A stretch of 64,000 bases of DNA from Romboutsia maritimum (GTDB taxonomy: Bacteria; Bacillota; Clostridia; Peptostreptococcales; Peptostreptococcaceae). The first letter of the stretch is position 1; each line of letters starts with the position of its first letter. Below are positions 26,650 to 36,760 of the stretch, in pieces. The translations under genes were made by a program, and so were the position numbers. The notes beneath the pieces are model-generated. The model did no database searches. It had not been told where the DNA came from and worked only from the letters and a program-made list of their open reading frames with translations. The DNA is taken from NCBI RefSeq assembly GCF_002251085.2, contig NZ_NOJZ02000008.1:54130-118129 (forward strand), in the 5' to 3' direction.

Positions 26650-28184
26650 TTAAAACCACTCCTCTTCCCAAAAATCTTTTGAAATAAATTACCTTCTTCA
26701 TTAACTGAGTCTAGTTTAAAATCATATACCATTTTATCTAATCTATGTATATCCATTAATTCATTATTAACTACATTTTCTATACAATTTTCACCGCCTG
26801 GTGCAAGTATAATTATATCAAATCCCATTTTACTAAGTAAAATTATTAAAAATACTAATTCTTTATTAAATAATGTACTTTTTTTTATATAAATAATAAT
26901 TTTAGGATTTACTAAGCTATAATCAAAATTATTTATCATATGAACTAATCTTTTATTCATATGTAAGGTAGTGTATAGACCCCTTATTATGTCTTCTTTA
27001 TTTAATTTTATTAAAAACATATCACTTGCAATAACTTCTTCTATTTTTTCTAGTATTAAATATTGTAGATTTTTATTTAATATAGATATAGGATAACAAT
27101 TTTCATCTAAAATGTATTTTTTATCTATTGTATTGTTTGAATTTAAAGCAAAAGATAAACTAAATGCTTCTTTTGTAAATTCACTTGAAAAATCATTTAT
27201 ATCTCCAGTATATTCTATAAAATATACATCTTCTAAATCTCTAAGGGCGCTAACTAACTTTATATACTCCTTAGAATCATTATAAATTCCATTTAGTTTT
27301 GATAAAAATACAGGAGCTTGTACTATTTTTTCATCAAAACTAAAACCAGGTCTTAACTTTAATGGTTGCTTCCAATATATAGATATCTCATCTATTGTAG
27401 AATTTAAAAGTAAATTTTTTATCTTTCTATCTTGAAGTTGCCATGGTTTTATAAAGCCTGCATCATTTAATAATTCATCACTTATTCTTTTAGATGCTTG
27501 TGCTCCTATTGTCATAGCTTTTCTTACACATGATTTATCTATTATTTCTCCTAAAGATATTCTTTCATCAAACGTTAAATATTCACTTTTTAATTCTTCT
27601 TCTTCTAAGCTTATTTTATATTTCTTAATATCTAATATTTCTAAAATATCATTTGAATTAGGATTAAGATATAAAATATCAAATCCTGATAAATATAATA
27701 TTGTTAGAAAATACAGTTCATGTTTTTTTATATCTGAATAAAATATAATCTTAGGAAAATCATTTTCTTCTATTTCTAAAGAATCTATGAACATCTTAAT
27801 CCAAGACATAATTTTAATTATAAAATTTTCTTTAACCCTATCATTTTTAAAAGCTTCCTTTTCTAGTTTTAAAAATATATCAAATGCCTTTTTAATCTTA
27901 TTATTCATTTTTTCTGATTTAATAATATCTATTTGTAAATTTTCAATACTTCCCTTATAACCAACTACTTTTTCTTTGAAAAAATTTATGATATTAAAAT
28001 CATTAGGATTTTGTATGCTTTGTGTAAATAAAACTATATCTTTTCTTTTGTTTATAATTTCACTAGTTTTAAAAAACTCTAAGTTATATAAATTTTCATC
28101 TTTAATTCCTATATAAGAAATAAAATAATTTTCTCTATCAAATTGGTTGGAGAATATTTTTTCAAATATTTTTGAATCACTCAT
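26640..28184 (-). CDS. YceG-like protein of the tellurite-stress operon
   Basis: A 514-aa cytoplasmic protein matching the Bacillus YceG family, which always sits beside TelA/YceH. Visible landmarks are PWQLQDRKIKNLLLNSTIDEISIYWKQPLKLRPGF and IIILAPGGENCIENVVNNE. No catalytic motif is clear to me. Position between the P-type ATPase and TelA matches yceG-yceH. The ATG at 28184 has AGGAGG upstream. Its function is unknown; phage and metal stress roles proposed for ter clusters are inference. Confidence 0.8.
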   Translation of the reverse strand: MSDSKIFEKIFSNQFDRENYFISYIGIKDENLYNLEFFKTSEIINKRKDIVLFTQSIQNPNDFNIINFFKEKVVGYKGSIENLQIDIIKSEKMNNKIKKAFDIFLKLEKEAFKNDRVKENFIIKIMSWIKMFIDSLEIEENDFPKIIFYSDIKKHELYFLTILYLSGFDILYLNPNSNDILEILDIKKYKISLEEEELKSEYLTFDERISLGEIIDKSCVRKAMTIGAQASKRISDELLNDAGFIKPWQLQDRKIKNLLLNSTIDEISIYWKQPLKLRPGFSFDEKIVQAPVFLSKLNGIYNDSKEYIKLVSALRDLEDVYFIEYTGDINDFSSEFTKEAFSLSFALNSNNTIDKKYILDENCYPISILNKNLQYLILEKIEEVIASDMFLIKLNKEDIIRGLYTTLHMNKRLVHMINNFDYSLVNPKIIIYIKKSTLFNKELVFLIILLSKMGFDIIILAPGGENCIENVVNNELMDIHRLDKMVYDFKLDSVNEEGNLFQKIFGKRSGFKWG

Positions 28185-28204
28185 AGTTATCCTCCTGATT
28201 AATT

Positions 28205-28290
28205 ATTTATACAAAAATATAAGTTCCTCCTCCATTAGCTATTAGCCTATAAATGTCAGTGGAACTTATATTTATAAATTTAGACATCCT
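28205..28290. repeat. Dispersed dyad repeat, copy 2
   Basis: AAATATAAGTTCC and GGAACTTATATTT are inverted arms around a core with TTAGC..GCCTATAAATGTCAGTGG. This is the same layout as copy 1 with a degraded centre. It lies between the P-type ATPase and yceG-like genes, inside the operon. Confidence 0.7.
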
Positions 28291-28291
28291 T

Positions 28292-31069
28292 TTAAATTTC
28301 TTGTTTAGATAATTCTAATTCTTCTTTGTTTTCTTTTGGTTTAAATATTCTAACTAATAATTTTACAACTTCATTAACTATAACTACTAAAGAAGATGCT
28401 ATTATTATTTTTATCCACATAGTAATATCAAGTGCCACTGAGTTAAAGAAGTCTTTAAATATTTGAGTAAATATTACTTGTGCTATAGCTGTTATACCTA
28501 TTATTTGTAGTGCTAATTTATTTTTAAAGAAATGAGGTATTATACTGTCTGAATTAAACTCTCTACAGTTAAATGCATTAAATAATGCACTAAATGCAAA
28601 TAATGAGAACATTACTGTTTCTTGTTGGTCAATTGTCGCATCTAATATATTAAATGTAGATTGAACCATTAATATTACTGTTATAAAAAATGCATTTGAT
28701 ATTATAGATGTAGTCATTGACTTTGATATAATATTTGCTTTTCTATTTACAGGTTTTCTGTTTAATACATAATCTCTAACTGGCTCTAAACCTAATGCTA
28801 ATGCTGGTGGTCCATCCATTATTATATTTACCCATAATAATTGTATTGTTGTAAATGGCATTTCTTGTCCCATTACTTGAGAAATTATAGCTACTAAGAA
28901 TGCTATAACATTTACTGTTAATTGGAACTGAACAAATCTTTGGAAGTTATCATAAATTCCTCTACCCCATTTGATTCCTTTTACAATTGTTGAGAAACTA
29001 TCATCAGTTAATATAATATCTGCTGCATTTTTTGATACTTCTGTTCCTGATATTCCCATTGCAATACCTACATCAGCTTTGCTAAGTGCAGGAGCATCAT
29101 TTATACCATCTCCTGTTACAGCAACCACTTCACCTTGGGCTTGAAGTGCTTGAACTATTCTCATTTTACTGTCTGGCTTACTTCTAGCTACTATAGATAT
29201 TGTTTTTATTTCTTTTCTTAATTCTTCATCTGTTAATGTATCTATATAAGAAGCTTCAACAGCTCTCATATTATTTTTTAATAATCCTAACTCTTCACCT
29301 ATAGCTCTTGCAGTATTTATATTGTCCCCTGTAAGCATTTTTACAGATACTCCTGCTTTGTTTGCTATTTTTACTGATTCTATTACATCAGCTCTCAGAG
29401 GATCTCTTATTCCAACAAACCCACCAAATACTAAATTATTTTCAACTGCATCAATATCAATTCCTTCAGTTTCAACAGTTAATGCTGCTTCTGATTCTTC
29501 GGACTCTAAAGACATTTCTTTATATGCAAATCCTAAAGTTCTCATTGACTTAATTTGTAATTTTTTTATTTCATTTAATATTTCATTTTTAATTTTATCT
29601 GTTATAGGTACTAATTTATCATCTCTTTGTATATGTGAACAAAGTTCAAGTAAAACTTCTGGTGCTCCTTTTGATAAAAGTATATACTTATTATTTTGCT
29701 CTATAACCGAAGTCATTCTTTTTAAATTAGATGTAAATTGATTTTGAGCAACTATATTAGCTTCTTTTCTAATAGTTCTATAATCTAAATTTTTGTTGTA
29801 TAAAAGTAGTGCACATTCTGTTGCACTTCCTAAATATTTAACATCTTCATCATTGTGTTCTATATCCCCAGTAGAATTTATCATGCAGTTTTCTTTAAAA
29901 TAACTATGACTTTCCTTGTCATTATTTTCAACATAGCCACCATCTACATATGCAACTTCTACAGTCATTCTATTTTGTGTTAATGTACCTGTTTTATCTG
30001 AACATATTACAGAAACAGAACCTATAGTTTCACAAGCTTCCTTTTTAGTTACTAAAGCATTTATTTTTGCCATTTTCTGCATTGTAATTGCTAAAGTCAT
30101 ATTTATCATTGTTGGAAGTCCCTCTGGAACTGCTGCTACTATTAATGCAACACAAACTGTAAAAGCAGTTTTTGCTGGAGAAATAGAATTTAAGAATGGC
30201 ATAATTCCTGACATATCTAAATTTAATACATCAGTAGTTACCATTTTAAATATCATAAATATGAAAAGTAATCCTGCAACAGCTGAAGATATCTTTGCTA
30301 TTGTCGCTCCAAGATTCCCAAGTTTTGCTTGTAGTGGTGTATCTTCATCTGAACCTGTTAAATGTTGTGCAATCTCACCCATTTGAGTGTTATCACCTAT
30401 TGATGTAACTAACATTATACCTCTTCCATAGGCAACTAATGTTCCTCCAAATACCATATTAATTTGTTTTGCTGGTATTGGTTCTTGTTCTATTATAGAA
30501 CCTTTAGATTCTATTTTTTCCATATTAATTATTACATCAGATTTTTTACTAACATCATCAGATTCACCTGTTAGCATATCTTCTCTTACTTTTAAATTTA
30601 TACTTTCAATTAATCTACCATCTGCAGGTATCATATCTCCTGTTTCTATGTATACTATGTCTCCTGGAACTAATTCACTTTTAGAAACCTGGTGTACTTC
30701 TTTATCTCTTAAAACTTTAACTTCTATATTTTCAGTTAGTTTTGATAATGCATCTGCAGCTTTCTTAGATTTACCTTCAGTGATCATACCTATTCCTATT
30801 CCCACTGCTATGGCACATACTATACCTACTGCATCATGCGTTTCACCTATTAATGCACTTATTATAGCTGCTGCTATTAATATAAGTATCATAGGCTCAC
30901 TTAAATTTTCTTTTAATTCTTCCCAAAAGCTACCTTCTTCTTTTGGTGTAAATTCATTTAATCCATATTTTTCTCTTCTAAGATTTACTTCTTTCTTAGA
31001 TAGACCCATTTGCGAGTCTACGTTTAGTTCTTTTAATACTTCTTCTTTTTCTACATTATAAAATTTCAT
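28292..31069 (-). CDS. Calcium-type P-type ATPase
   Basis: A 925-aa cation pump of the P2 family. Features: actuator TGES (LTGESDDVSKKSD), TM4 PEGLP (AAVPEGLPTMINM), phosphorylation site CSDKTGTLTQNR near residue 355, KGAPE in the nucleotide-binding region and the hinge VAVTGDGINDAPALSKADVG. PEGLP is typical of SERCA/PMCR-like Ca2+ pumps. It lies 3 bases after terD (31073-31699), inside the ter operon. In the Bacillus yce operon this position holds the membrane protein TerC (YceF). Confidence 0.93.
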   Translation of the reverse strand: MKFYNVEKEEVLKELNVDSQMGLSKKEVNLRREKYGLNEFTPKEEGSFWEELKENLSEPMILILIAAAIISALIGETHDAVGIVCAIAVGIGIGMITEGKSKKAADALSKLTENIEVKVLRDKEVHQVSKSELVPGDIVYIETGDMIPADGRLIESINLKVREDMLTGESDDVSKKSDVIINMEKIESKGSIIEQEPIPAKQINMVFGGTLVAYGRGIMLVTSIGDNTQMGEIAQHLTGSDEDTPLQAKLGNLGATIAKISSAVAGLLFIFMIFKMVTTDVLNLDMSGIMPFLNSISPAKTAFTVCVALIVAAVPEGLPTMINMTLAITMQKMAKINALVTKKEACETIGSVSVICSDKTGTLTQNRMTVEVAYVDGGYVENNDKESHSYFKENCMINSTGDIEHNDEDVKYLGSATECALLLYNKNLDYRTIRKEANIVAQNQFTSNLKRMTSVIEQNNKYILLSKGAPEVLLELCSHIQRDDKLVPITDKIKNEILNEIKKLQIKSMRTLGFAYKEMSLESEESEAALTVETEGIDIDAVENNLVFGGFVGIRDPLRADVIESVKIANKAGVSVKMLTGDNINTARAIGEELGLLKNNMRAVEASYIDTLTDEELRKEIKTISIVARSKPDSKMRIVQALQAQGEVVAVTGDGINDAPALSKADVGIAMGISGTEVSKNAADIILTDDSFSTIVKGIKWGRGIYDNFQRFVQFQLTVNVIAFLVAIISQVMGQEMPFTTIQLLWVNIIMDGPPALALGLEPVRDYVLNRKPVNRKANIISKSMTTSIISNAFFITVILMVQSTFNILDATIDQQETVMFSLFAFSALFNAFNCREFNSDSIIPHFFKNKLALQIIGITAIAQVIFTQIFKDFFNSVALDITMWIKIIIASSLVVIVNEVVKLLVRIFKPKENKEELELSKQEI

Positions 31070-31072
31070 CTT

Positions 31073-31699
31073 TTACACTCCATATGCGCATTCTATTCTT
31101 GCTAAGTTCTGCATTATATCTTTAAGACAAGTATCATTTGTACCTTCTCCTATTGCAGAAAACTTCCATGTTCCATCATGTTTATAAATATTTCCAACTA
31201 TAAGAGCTGTTTTATTACTATAATTATCAGTTAAATTATATTTAGCTATTTCTTTTTTGTTTTTAGAATCTACAACTCTTATGTATGCATTTTGTATCAT
31301 TCCAAAATGTTGTCTTTTAGATACGCAATTATATATATTAACTACAAATAAAAGTTTATCAATATGTTTTGGTATGCTTTCTAAATTCACTAAAATTTGT
31401 TCGTCATCTCCATCACCATCTCCCGTAAGATTATCTCCTGTATGAATAACTGATTTGCAACGACTTTTTAAATTTCCAAAGTAAATTAAATCACTTGAAT
31501 TTTGTAATTTTCCATCAGTACTTAACATAAAAACTGATGCATCACAATCTATAGATGGTGATGAAGCAAATAATGCTTTTAATAATCCGCCCTTTTTATT
31601 GTCTACTGGGTCCCATCCAAGTCCTACCATTATAGAATTTAGACCTGGATTTGACTTTCTTAAATCAATTTTTTGACCTTTTTTTAAATTAATAGACAT
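31073..31699 (-). CDS. TerD-family stress protein, divergent copy
   Basis: A 208-aa TerD/CABP-fold protein. It keeps [26 protein letters not shown], the calcium-site region DCDASVFML and [19 protein letters not shown]. An insertion of about 15 residues (KGGLLKALFASSPS) separates the two halves of the metal site, as in Bacillus YceC. It is the third gene in the operon. TerD proteins bind Ca2+ at two sites and act in tellurite, phage and oxidative stress phenotypes; the mechanism is not established. Confidence 0.9.
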   Translation of the reverse strand: MSINLKKGQKIDLRKSNPGLNSIMVGLGWDPVDNKKGGLLKALFASSPSIDCDASVFMLSTDGKLQNSSDLIYFGNLKSRCKSVIHTGDNLTGDGDGDDEQILVNLESIPKHIDKLLFVVNIYNCVSKRQHFGMIQNAYIRVVDSKNKKEIAKYNLTDNYSNKTALIVGNIYKHDGTWKFSAIGEGTNDTCLKDIMQNLARIECAYGV

Positions 31700-31717
31700 T
31701 TCTTCTCCCCCTAATTT

Positions 31718-32296
31718 TTATACACTTAATCCGTATGTTTTACAAAGTGTTTCTAGTCCACCTTCAAATCCTGAACCTACTGCACTAAATTTCCATTCTC
31801 CATTATATTTATATATTTCACAAGCAACAATCGCTGTTTCTACACTAAATTCTTCCCCTAAATCATATCTTAGGATTTCTTGTTCATTTTCAGAATTTAA
31901 AACTCTTATATATGAATTGTCTACTTGTCCGAAATTTTGCTTTCTTTCTTTAGCTTCATATATAGTAGCTGCAACAACTATTTTTTGAATATGTTTTGGA
32001 ATTAGTTTTAAATTAACTAATATTTCCTCATCGTCGCCTTCACCTTCTCCAGTTCTATTATCTCCTAAATGTTCAACTGCTCCTGATATGTGTTTTAAAT
32101 TATTGTAAAATATAAAATCTTCATCTCTTTCTACCTTTTGTGACTCACCTAACATAAATATACTTACATCTAAATCATAATCATATCCACTATCAAAAGA
32201 ATTTATATCCCATCCTAAACCTAATTTAATATTTTTAAGTCCTGGATTTCCTTTTGTTAAATCTATTTTTTGTCCTTTTTTTAATGTTATAGCCAT
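31718..32296 (-). CDS. terD: TerD-family stress protein
   Basis: A 192-aa TerD protein with [14 protein letters not shown] start ([20 protein letters not shown]), [12 protein letters not shown] and [21 protein letters not shown], the calcium-binding acidic loops. It has GGGGGA upstream of the ATG at 32296. Roughly 65-70 percent identical by eye to the copy at 32318-32896, so the two arose by duplication. Confidence 0.93.
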   Translation of the reverse strand: MAITLKKGQKIDLTKGNPGLKNIKLGLGWDINSFDSGYDYDLDVSIFMLGESQKVERDEDFIFYNNLKHISGAVEHLGDNRTGEGEGDDEEILVNLKLIPKHIQKIVVAATIYEAKERKQNFGQVDNSYIRVLNSENEQEILRYDLGEEFSVETAIVACEIYKYNGEWKFSAVGSGFEGGLETLCKTYGLSV

Positions 32297-32317
32297 TTTA
32301 AAATCCCCCTAGATAAA

Positions 32318-32896
32318 CTATATATTTATTCCAAAGTTTCTGCATAATGCTTCTAGTCCACCTTCGAATCCTGAACCTAATGCATTAAATTTCCATTCTC
32401 CATTATGTCTATATATTTCAGCAACTACCACTGCAGTTTCTATGCTAAAATCTTCTCCCAATTCATATTTTATCAATTCTTCATTAGTATCTTTATTTAA
32501 TACTCTTATATATGAATTACTTACTTGTCCAAAATTTTGTCTTCTTTCTAAAGCTTCATGAATTGTAACTGTGAATGCTACTTTGTTTACGTCTTGTGGA
32601 ACTGATGCTAAATTAACTAATATTTGTTCATCATCTCCATCACCTTGACCAGTTCTATTATCTCCTAGATGCTCTACAGCTCCTGAATTGTGTTTTAAAT
32701 TATTGTAAAAAATGAAATCACCATCATTAGTAACTTTATTATTTGAATCTACTAAAAATGCTGCTGTATCTAAATCAAAGTCATATCCTCCATCATATTT
32801 GTTAGTATCCCATCCTAATCCTATTAATATATTTTTAAGACCTGGATTCTTCTTTGTTAAATCTACTTTTTGACCTTTTGCTAATGTTATACCCAT
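32318..32896 (-). CDS. terD: TerD-family stress protein, promoter-proximal copy
   Basis: The first gene of the ter operon. From ATG at 32896 (GGGGAG 9 bases upstream) the protein is 192 aa, the same as its neighbour. The six-codon longer frame would start within the ribosome binding site region. It has [12 protein letters not shown] and [21 protein letters not shown] as calcium sites. The 230 bases upstream are AT-rich and hold the promoter. Confidence 0.93.
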   Translation of the reverse strand: MGITLAKGQKVDLTKKNPGLKNILIGLGWDTNKYDGGYDFDLDTAAFLVDSNNKVTNDGDFIFYNNLKHNSGAVEHLGDNRTGQGDGDDEQILVNLASVPQDVNKVAFTVTIHEALERRQNFGQVSNSYIRVLNKDTNEELIKYELGEDFSIETAVVVAEIYRHNGEWKFNALGSGFEGGLEALCRNFGINI

Positions 32897-33128
32897 AATC
32901 TTTTCACTCCCCATTTTTACTTAATTTAAGATAATTATATCATTTTTAATTATACCTGTATAATAATTTTAGTAAATTAAGGTATATATGTAATTTTATA
33001 ACATAATTGTAATAAGTTAATTAACATTATAAAAACATATAATATATTAATTTTAAGTATAATTACTATATTAATGCAATATATTTTAGTGTATTTTTCT
33101 ATAATATATGTGTCAGATATATATACAA

Positions 33129-33533
33129 TTATTTTGATTTTTTAAGTAAATCTCTAATTTCTCTTAATAAAACTAAATTTTCATCTTCTTTTTCTACTGC
33201 AATTTCTTTTTCTTTTTTTCTTTCAAACTTAGATATAAATTTAATAGCAATAAAAATAGAAAATGCTATAATTAAAAAATCAACGATATTTTGAATAAAC
33301 ATACCTACGTTAAGATAAACAGCAGCTTTATTTCCTACAACTTCTGTCAAAACAATTTTATACTCTCTAAAATTTATACCTCCAGTTAATAATCCTACTA
33401 AAGGCATAATAATATCATTTACTAAAGAAGTTACTATTTTACCAAAAGCACCCCCTATAACAACCCCAACAGCAAGGTCTAGTACATTTCCTTTTAGTGC
33501 AAATTTTTTAAAGTCCTCTAAAAATTCTTTCAT
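33129..33533 (-). CDS. mscL: Large-conductance mechanosensitive channel MscL
   Basis: A 134-aa channel that opens under membrane tension to release solutes during osmotic downshock. The N-terminal helix [43 protein letters not shown] is the conserved pore helix (TM1). TM2 is [15 protein letters not shown], and a charged C-terminal helix follows ([13 protein letters not shown]). Full length for the family. It is monocistronic, between the csm locus terminator and the ter operon. Confidence 0.96.
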   Translation of the reverse strand: MKEFLEDFKKFALKGNVLDLAVGVVIGGAFGKIVTSLVNDIIMPLVGLLTGGINFREYKIVLTEVVGNKAAVYLNVGMFIQNIVDFLIIAFSIFIAIKFISKFERKKEKEIAVEKEDENLVLLREIRDLLKKSK

Positions 33534-33756
33534 TATAATACTCCTTCATACATTAATTTTGCTATATTAAAGTTATAAACTTCTATTTTCTCATTAGTAT
33601 TTTTTCCCTTTACTAAGAATTTTAAGCATTTTCAATTTATATATTTACTTTTTTATAATTTTTAAATAAATATAATTTTCACACTCATAATTCAAATATA
33701 TTTATGACTAACTGAAAAACTTGTATATGAAGAATTTGTTATATCTAAACTAAATT

Positions 33757-33805
33757 AAAAGGATGTAGACAAATTAGTGTAAAAACAAATTAGTCTACAT
33801 CCTCT
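33757..33805 (-). terminator. Terminator of the cas/csm operon
   Basis: AGGATGTAGAC and GTCTACATCCT pair perfectly around an A-rich loop, with the T run on the minus strand. It follows the last cas6 gene. Confidence 0.85.
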
Positions 33806-33811
33806 TAAATA

Positions 33812-34573
33812 TTACAACATAATTACTTGTCCAAATCCAAACTCACTTTTATGACCTACTCCACTATATACGCTAAATTCAACTAATGTCCTTGCTATTT
33901 TTTTTAATTTATCATCTATATTCTCTAAATTTATATAAATAATACATTTTATACCTTCATAAAATCCTTTACCCATCTTAACCCTATTTGTTATTAATTC
34001 ACTAGTAATAATTTTTATTTTAGAAATTTCTTTTATGTATTGTTTATCTATAGTATATCCGCTAAATCTATTAAATTTATTTAATAAATTTCTAAATAGT
34101 ATCTCTGAATTTATTTCACTATAAAATTGACTGCCCACCTTAAATATGGTCGGTGTAATAAGTTGTAATTTATATTCTTTTATATTACATTTTTCACTAT
34201 TTATATATCTAAACCTATCATTATCAAATCTAGTAACATACTTACTTTTACTTTCATCACAAATGATTTCTTTAACTACAAAATTAGAGTCACCTATATT
34301 TATGTTTTCATTTAATATTTTCTTCTTGAATAAATGAGAAGTAAAAAGTGAAAAATCATCTACATCTAATGTAGAAATTTTGAACAAATAATATTTACCT
34401 TTTTCTAATTCTAAATTGTATCTTTGATTTTTAAAAAAGTTTGATACGGTAAAATAACTATCTTTTATATCTTTTTTTAAAAGTTCATGAAAATAATTAT
34501 ATATGTCTTTACTGACATCATTTAAAGTACTATTTCCAAGACTTTGTAATCTTATGATAAATGAGTTAAACAA
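33812..34573 (-). CDS. cas6: Cas6 endoribonuclease (CRISPR_Cas6 branch)
   Basis: The 253-aa protein shows a ferredoxin-like RAMP fold ending in the glycine-rich loop GVGHKSEFGFGQVIML. This loop and its C-terminal position mark the standard type III Cas6. An N-terminal His in YNYFHELL near residue 29 is in the expected catalytic place. Cas6 cuts pre-crRNA within the repeat. It is the last gene of the csm operon, overlapping csm5 by 8 bases. A different Cas6 (Cas6b-like, 40470-41129) starts the same operon, so one of the two may be redundant or specialised. Confidence 0.82.
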   Translation of the reverse strand: MFNSFIIRLQSLGNSTLNDVSKDIYNYFHELLKKDIKDSYFTVSNFFKNQRYNLELEKGKYYLFKISTLDVDDFSLFTSHLFKKKILNENINIGDSNFVVKEIICDESKSKYVTRFDNDRFRYINSEKCNIKEYKLQLITPTIFKVGSQFYSEINSEILFRNLLNKFNRFSGYTIDKQYIKEISKIKIITSELITNRVKMGKGFYEGIKCIIYINLENIDDKLKKIARTLVEFSVYSGVGHKSEFGFGQVIML

Positions 34574-35675
34574 ATTTAATCACTGCCCATCCTAGAGGAT
34601 ACTTACCTTCTACTAAATTTCTAGATTTAGAATCAGTTACATTACTTCTATTATTATTTACTAAATTAAATGTAGTGCTATCAAATCCAGCACCTTTACC
34701 AAATCTTATTAAAGCTTCATTATTTTTATCTAGACTTTCGTATATTTCATAAATATCTTCATATATATTATAAGTTTCTAAATAGTCTGCTTCATCAAAA
34801 AAATCTAACTCTCTATTTATCATATCTTCTGCTTTTAAATTAAGACTATCTAATATTTCATTCTTACCTATTTTAACTTTTACACTTCCTTTTTCAAAAA
34901 AACCATTAAATATATTTATATCAAAATTAAATTCTATATTATCATCACTACATAACTTAGATTTTGTACATAATGAATAAAATGGAACTGCCTTTTTTAA
35001 TTTTTTATCTTTTTTATTATATGTATATATATTTATATCATAAAGTCTAAGTGCATCCTGCATAAAATTTGAATCTGTTATTTTTATACTTTTAAAAGGA
35101 TCTGTTTTGGGTTCTTTTTTTCCATTTTTGTTAGGGCAACTTAATAATTCAACTTCATATTCTTCTGATTTTTTATGTTCACTCTTATATGGGTCTATTC
35201 TGCCTTTATTATTTTTTAATATTTTATAATCAAATAGCTTTTCCCTATCTCCCATATCATATAAATATGCACTTCTTATTGCTCCTTTAATAGAGCTTCC
35301 TGGTATATATGTTTTATTTACAGTATTTATAAAATCATTTATAACTAGTGCATTTTGTTCATTTTTGTTTTTTACACCTTTTAGCTTTTGATTGTATAAA
35401 TTTTCAAATTCAGTACAAATATCTACTTTATACTCATATCCAAATTTTTCTTCATAAATTTCCCCTATAAAACTTCTAAGTTCTATAATATCATTTTCAA
35501 CATATTTTAAAAATATTCTCTTATTATTTTCATTTAAATTTTCATATATATCCATCATATTAAATTTATACATATATCCATTTTTAATTACATACTCATA
35601 TGGAAGTATCTCTTTACCATTACCTATGTGTATAGGTGTTATTGGAACTAATATAATTTTCTGATTATTTATCAT
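34566..35675 (-). CDS. csm5: Csm5, type III-A RAMP protein
   Basis: The 369-aa protein caps the crRNA 3' side of the Csm complex and is needed for crRNA maturation. Landmarks are TPIHIGNGKEILPYEYV at the N-terminus, YIPGSSIKGAIRSAYLYDM near residue 122 and RFGKGAGFDSTTFNL near the C-terminus, all typical of Csm5. It overlaps csm4 by 11 bases and cas6 by 8. Confidence 0.93.
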   Translation of the reverse strand: MINNQKIILVPITPIHIGNGKEILPYEYVIKNGYMYKFNMMDIYENLNENNKRIFLKYVENDIIELRSFIGEIYEEKFGYEYKVDICTEFENLYNQKLKGVKNKNEQNALVINDFINTVNKTYIPGSSIKGAIRSAYLYDMGDREKLFDYKILKNNKGRIDPYKSEHKKSEEYEVELLSCPNKNGKKEPKTDPFKSIKITDSNFMQDALRLYDINIYTYNKKDKKLKKAVPFYSLCTKSKLCSDDNIEFNFDINIFNGFFEKGSVKVKIGKNEILDSLNLKAEDMINRELDFFDEADYLETYNIYEDIYEIYESLDKNNEALIRFGKGAGFDSTTFNLVNNNRSNVTDSKSRNLVEGKYPLGWAVIKFV

Positions 35676-36747
35676 TTATATCCACCCCCAGTATAAAAGG
35701 TATACCATACTGAACAATTTTTTCATCATAATAAAGTCCTTTAAGCATTTTTCCTTTATTTAGATTAGGATTTCCTTTAAATACAGATCCAGGTGTAAAA
35801 CATACAAATGGCTTTTTAAATATATTCTCATTTTGTGAATATATCCCCGATACTTTTCCTCTTTTAGTTAATAAACTAACTCCTACTACATCACTATAAT
35901 CTCCTTGTTTTGGTATATAGTTAGATAATACTACATATCCATTACCTTCATATTGACTATCAAATAAATCTTCTCTTTTTTCAAAACTAACCGTCTCAAA
36001 ATATCCTTTTCCACTACTAGCTTTTTTTCCAAATCCATTTTGCTGTATGTATTTTAAGTATGTATTGAATTTTTCAACATCTACATCATCTCTAAGTTTT
36101 ATATAAATAGATATACTAGATTTATAAAAAGTTTCATAAACTGTAAATACACCAGAACCATCATCTTGCTCTGAGGAATTTGTTAATCTATTTATTTTGT
36201 TTTTAGTTAAAGATTGTGTTTTAACTAAATCATTATAAGTTGTCACATTATCTTCTCTCTTGTATTCTTCTGGACTTTTGAAATATAAGTGTAATGCTTG
36301 TTTATGTTCAAATTCAAATTTTCTAAGTGTTATAGGACATCTTTTACTATTTGCTACATCTGAATACAAACTCATTAACTCATCTTTTCTTAATGTATTA
36401 AATGTTTCAGTGTCTATAAATTCAATTTTATTAAACTCATCTACTAATCTAGTATATAATTTTATGTTCTGTTTGGTTAAATTATTTTTTTTACTTAATA
36501 TACTTTTAATACCTCTTGTACTAACTATTCCTTTTTTTATGAAAGGTAAATATCCACTTATAAAACCATTTGATACTATAAACGGAGAGTTATTATCTTC
36601 AAATTGCTCTAAGATATTTTCTAGATATTCTTCACCTTCTAAATATCTAATAGCCCATATTATATGCCCCCATATAGTATCAGATTGTAACTTAGTCATA
36701 AACGAGGATTTAGGATTTATTTTCCATTCATATATGTTATATGCCAC
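35665..36747 (-). CDS. csm4: Csm4, type III-A RAMP protein
   Basis: The 360-aa Csm4 binds the crRNA 5' tag with Cas10. Landmarks are SDTIWGHIIWAIRYLEGEE at residues about 22-40, FIVSNGFISGYLPFIKKG and the C-terminal GYVVLSNYIPKQGDY followed by FKKPFVCFTPGSVF. It starts 13 bases before csm3 ends its operon mate (GGGGGG upstream of the ATG). Confidence 0.92.
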   Translation of the reverse strand: MAYNIYEWKINPKSSFMTKLQSDTIWGHIIWAIRYLEGEEYLENILEQFEDNNSPFIVSNGFISGYLPFIKKGIVSTRGIKSILSKKNNLTKQNIKLYTRLVDEFNKIEFIDTETFNTLRKDELMSLYSDVANSKRCPITLRKFEFEHKQALHLYFKSPEEYKREDNVTTYNDLVKTQSLTKNKINRLTNSSEQDDGSGVFTVYETFYKSSISIYIKLRDDVDVEKFNTYLKYIQQNGFGKKASSGKGYFETVSFEKREDLFDSQYEGNGYVVLSNYIPKQGDYSDVVGVSLLTKRGKVSGIYSQNENIFKKPFVCFTPGSVFKGNPNLNKGKMLKGLYYDEKIVQYGIPFILGVDINDK

Positions 36748-36760
36748 CTAATACCCCCCC

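Noticed and set aside
30648..31061. Plus-strand 137-aa frame inside the P-type ATPase
   Set aside because: The opposite strand is a complete conserved ATPase with all motifs.
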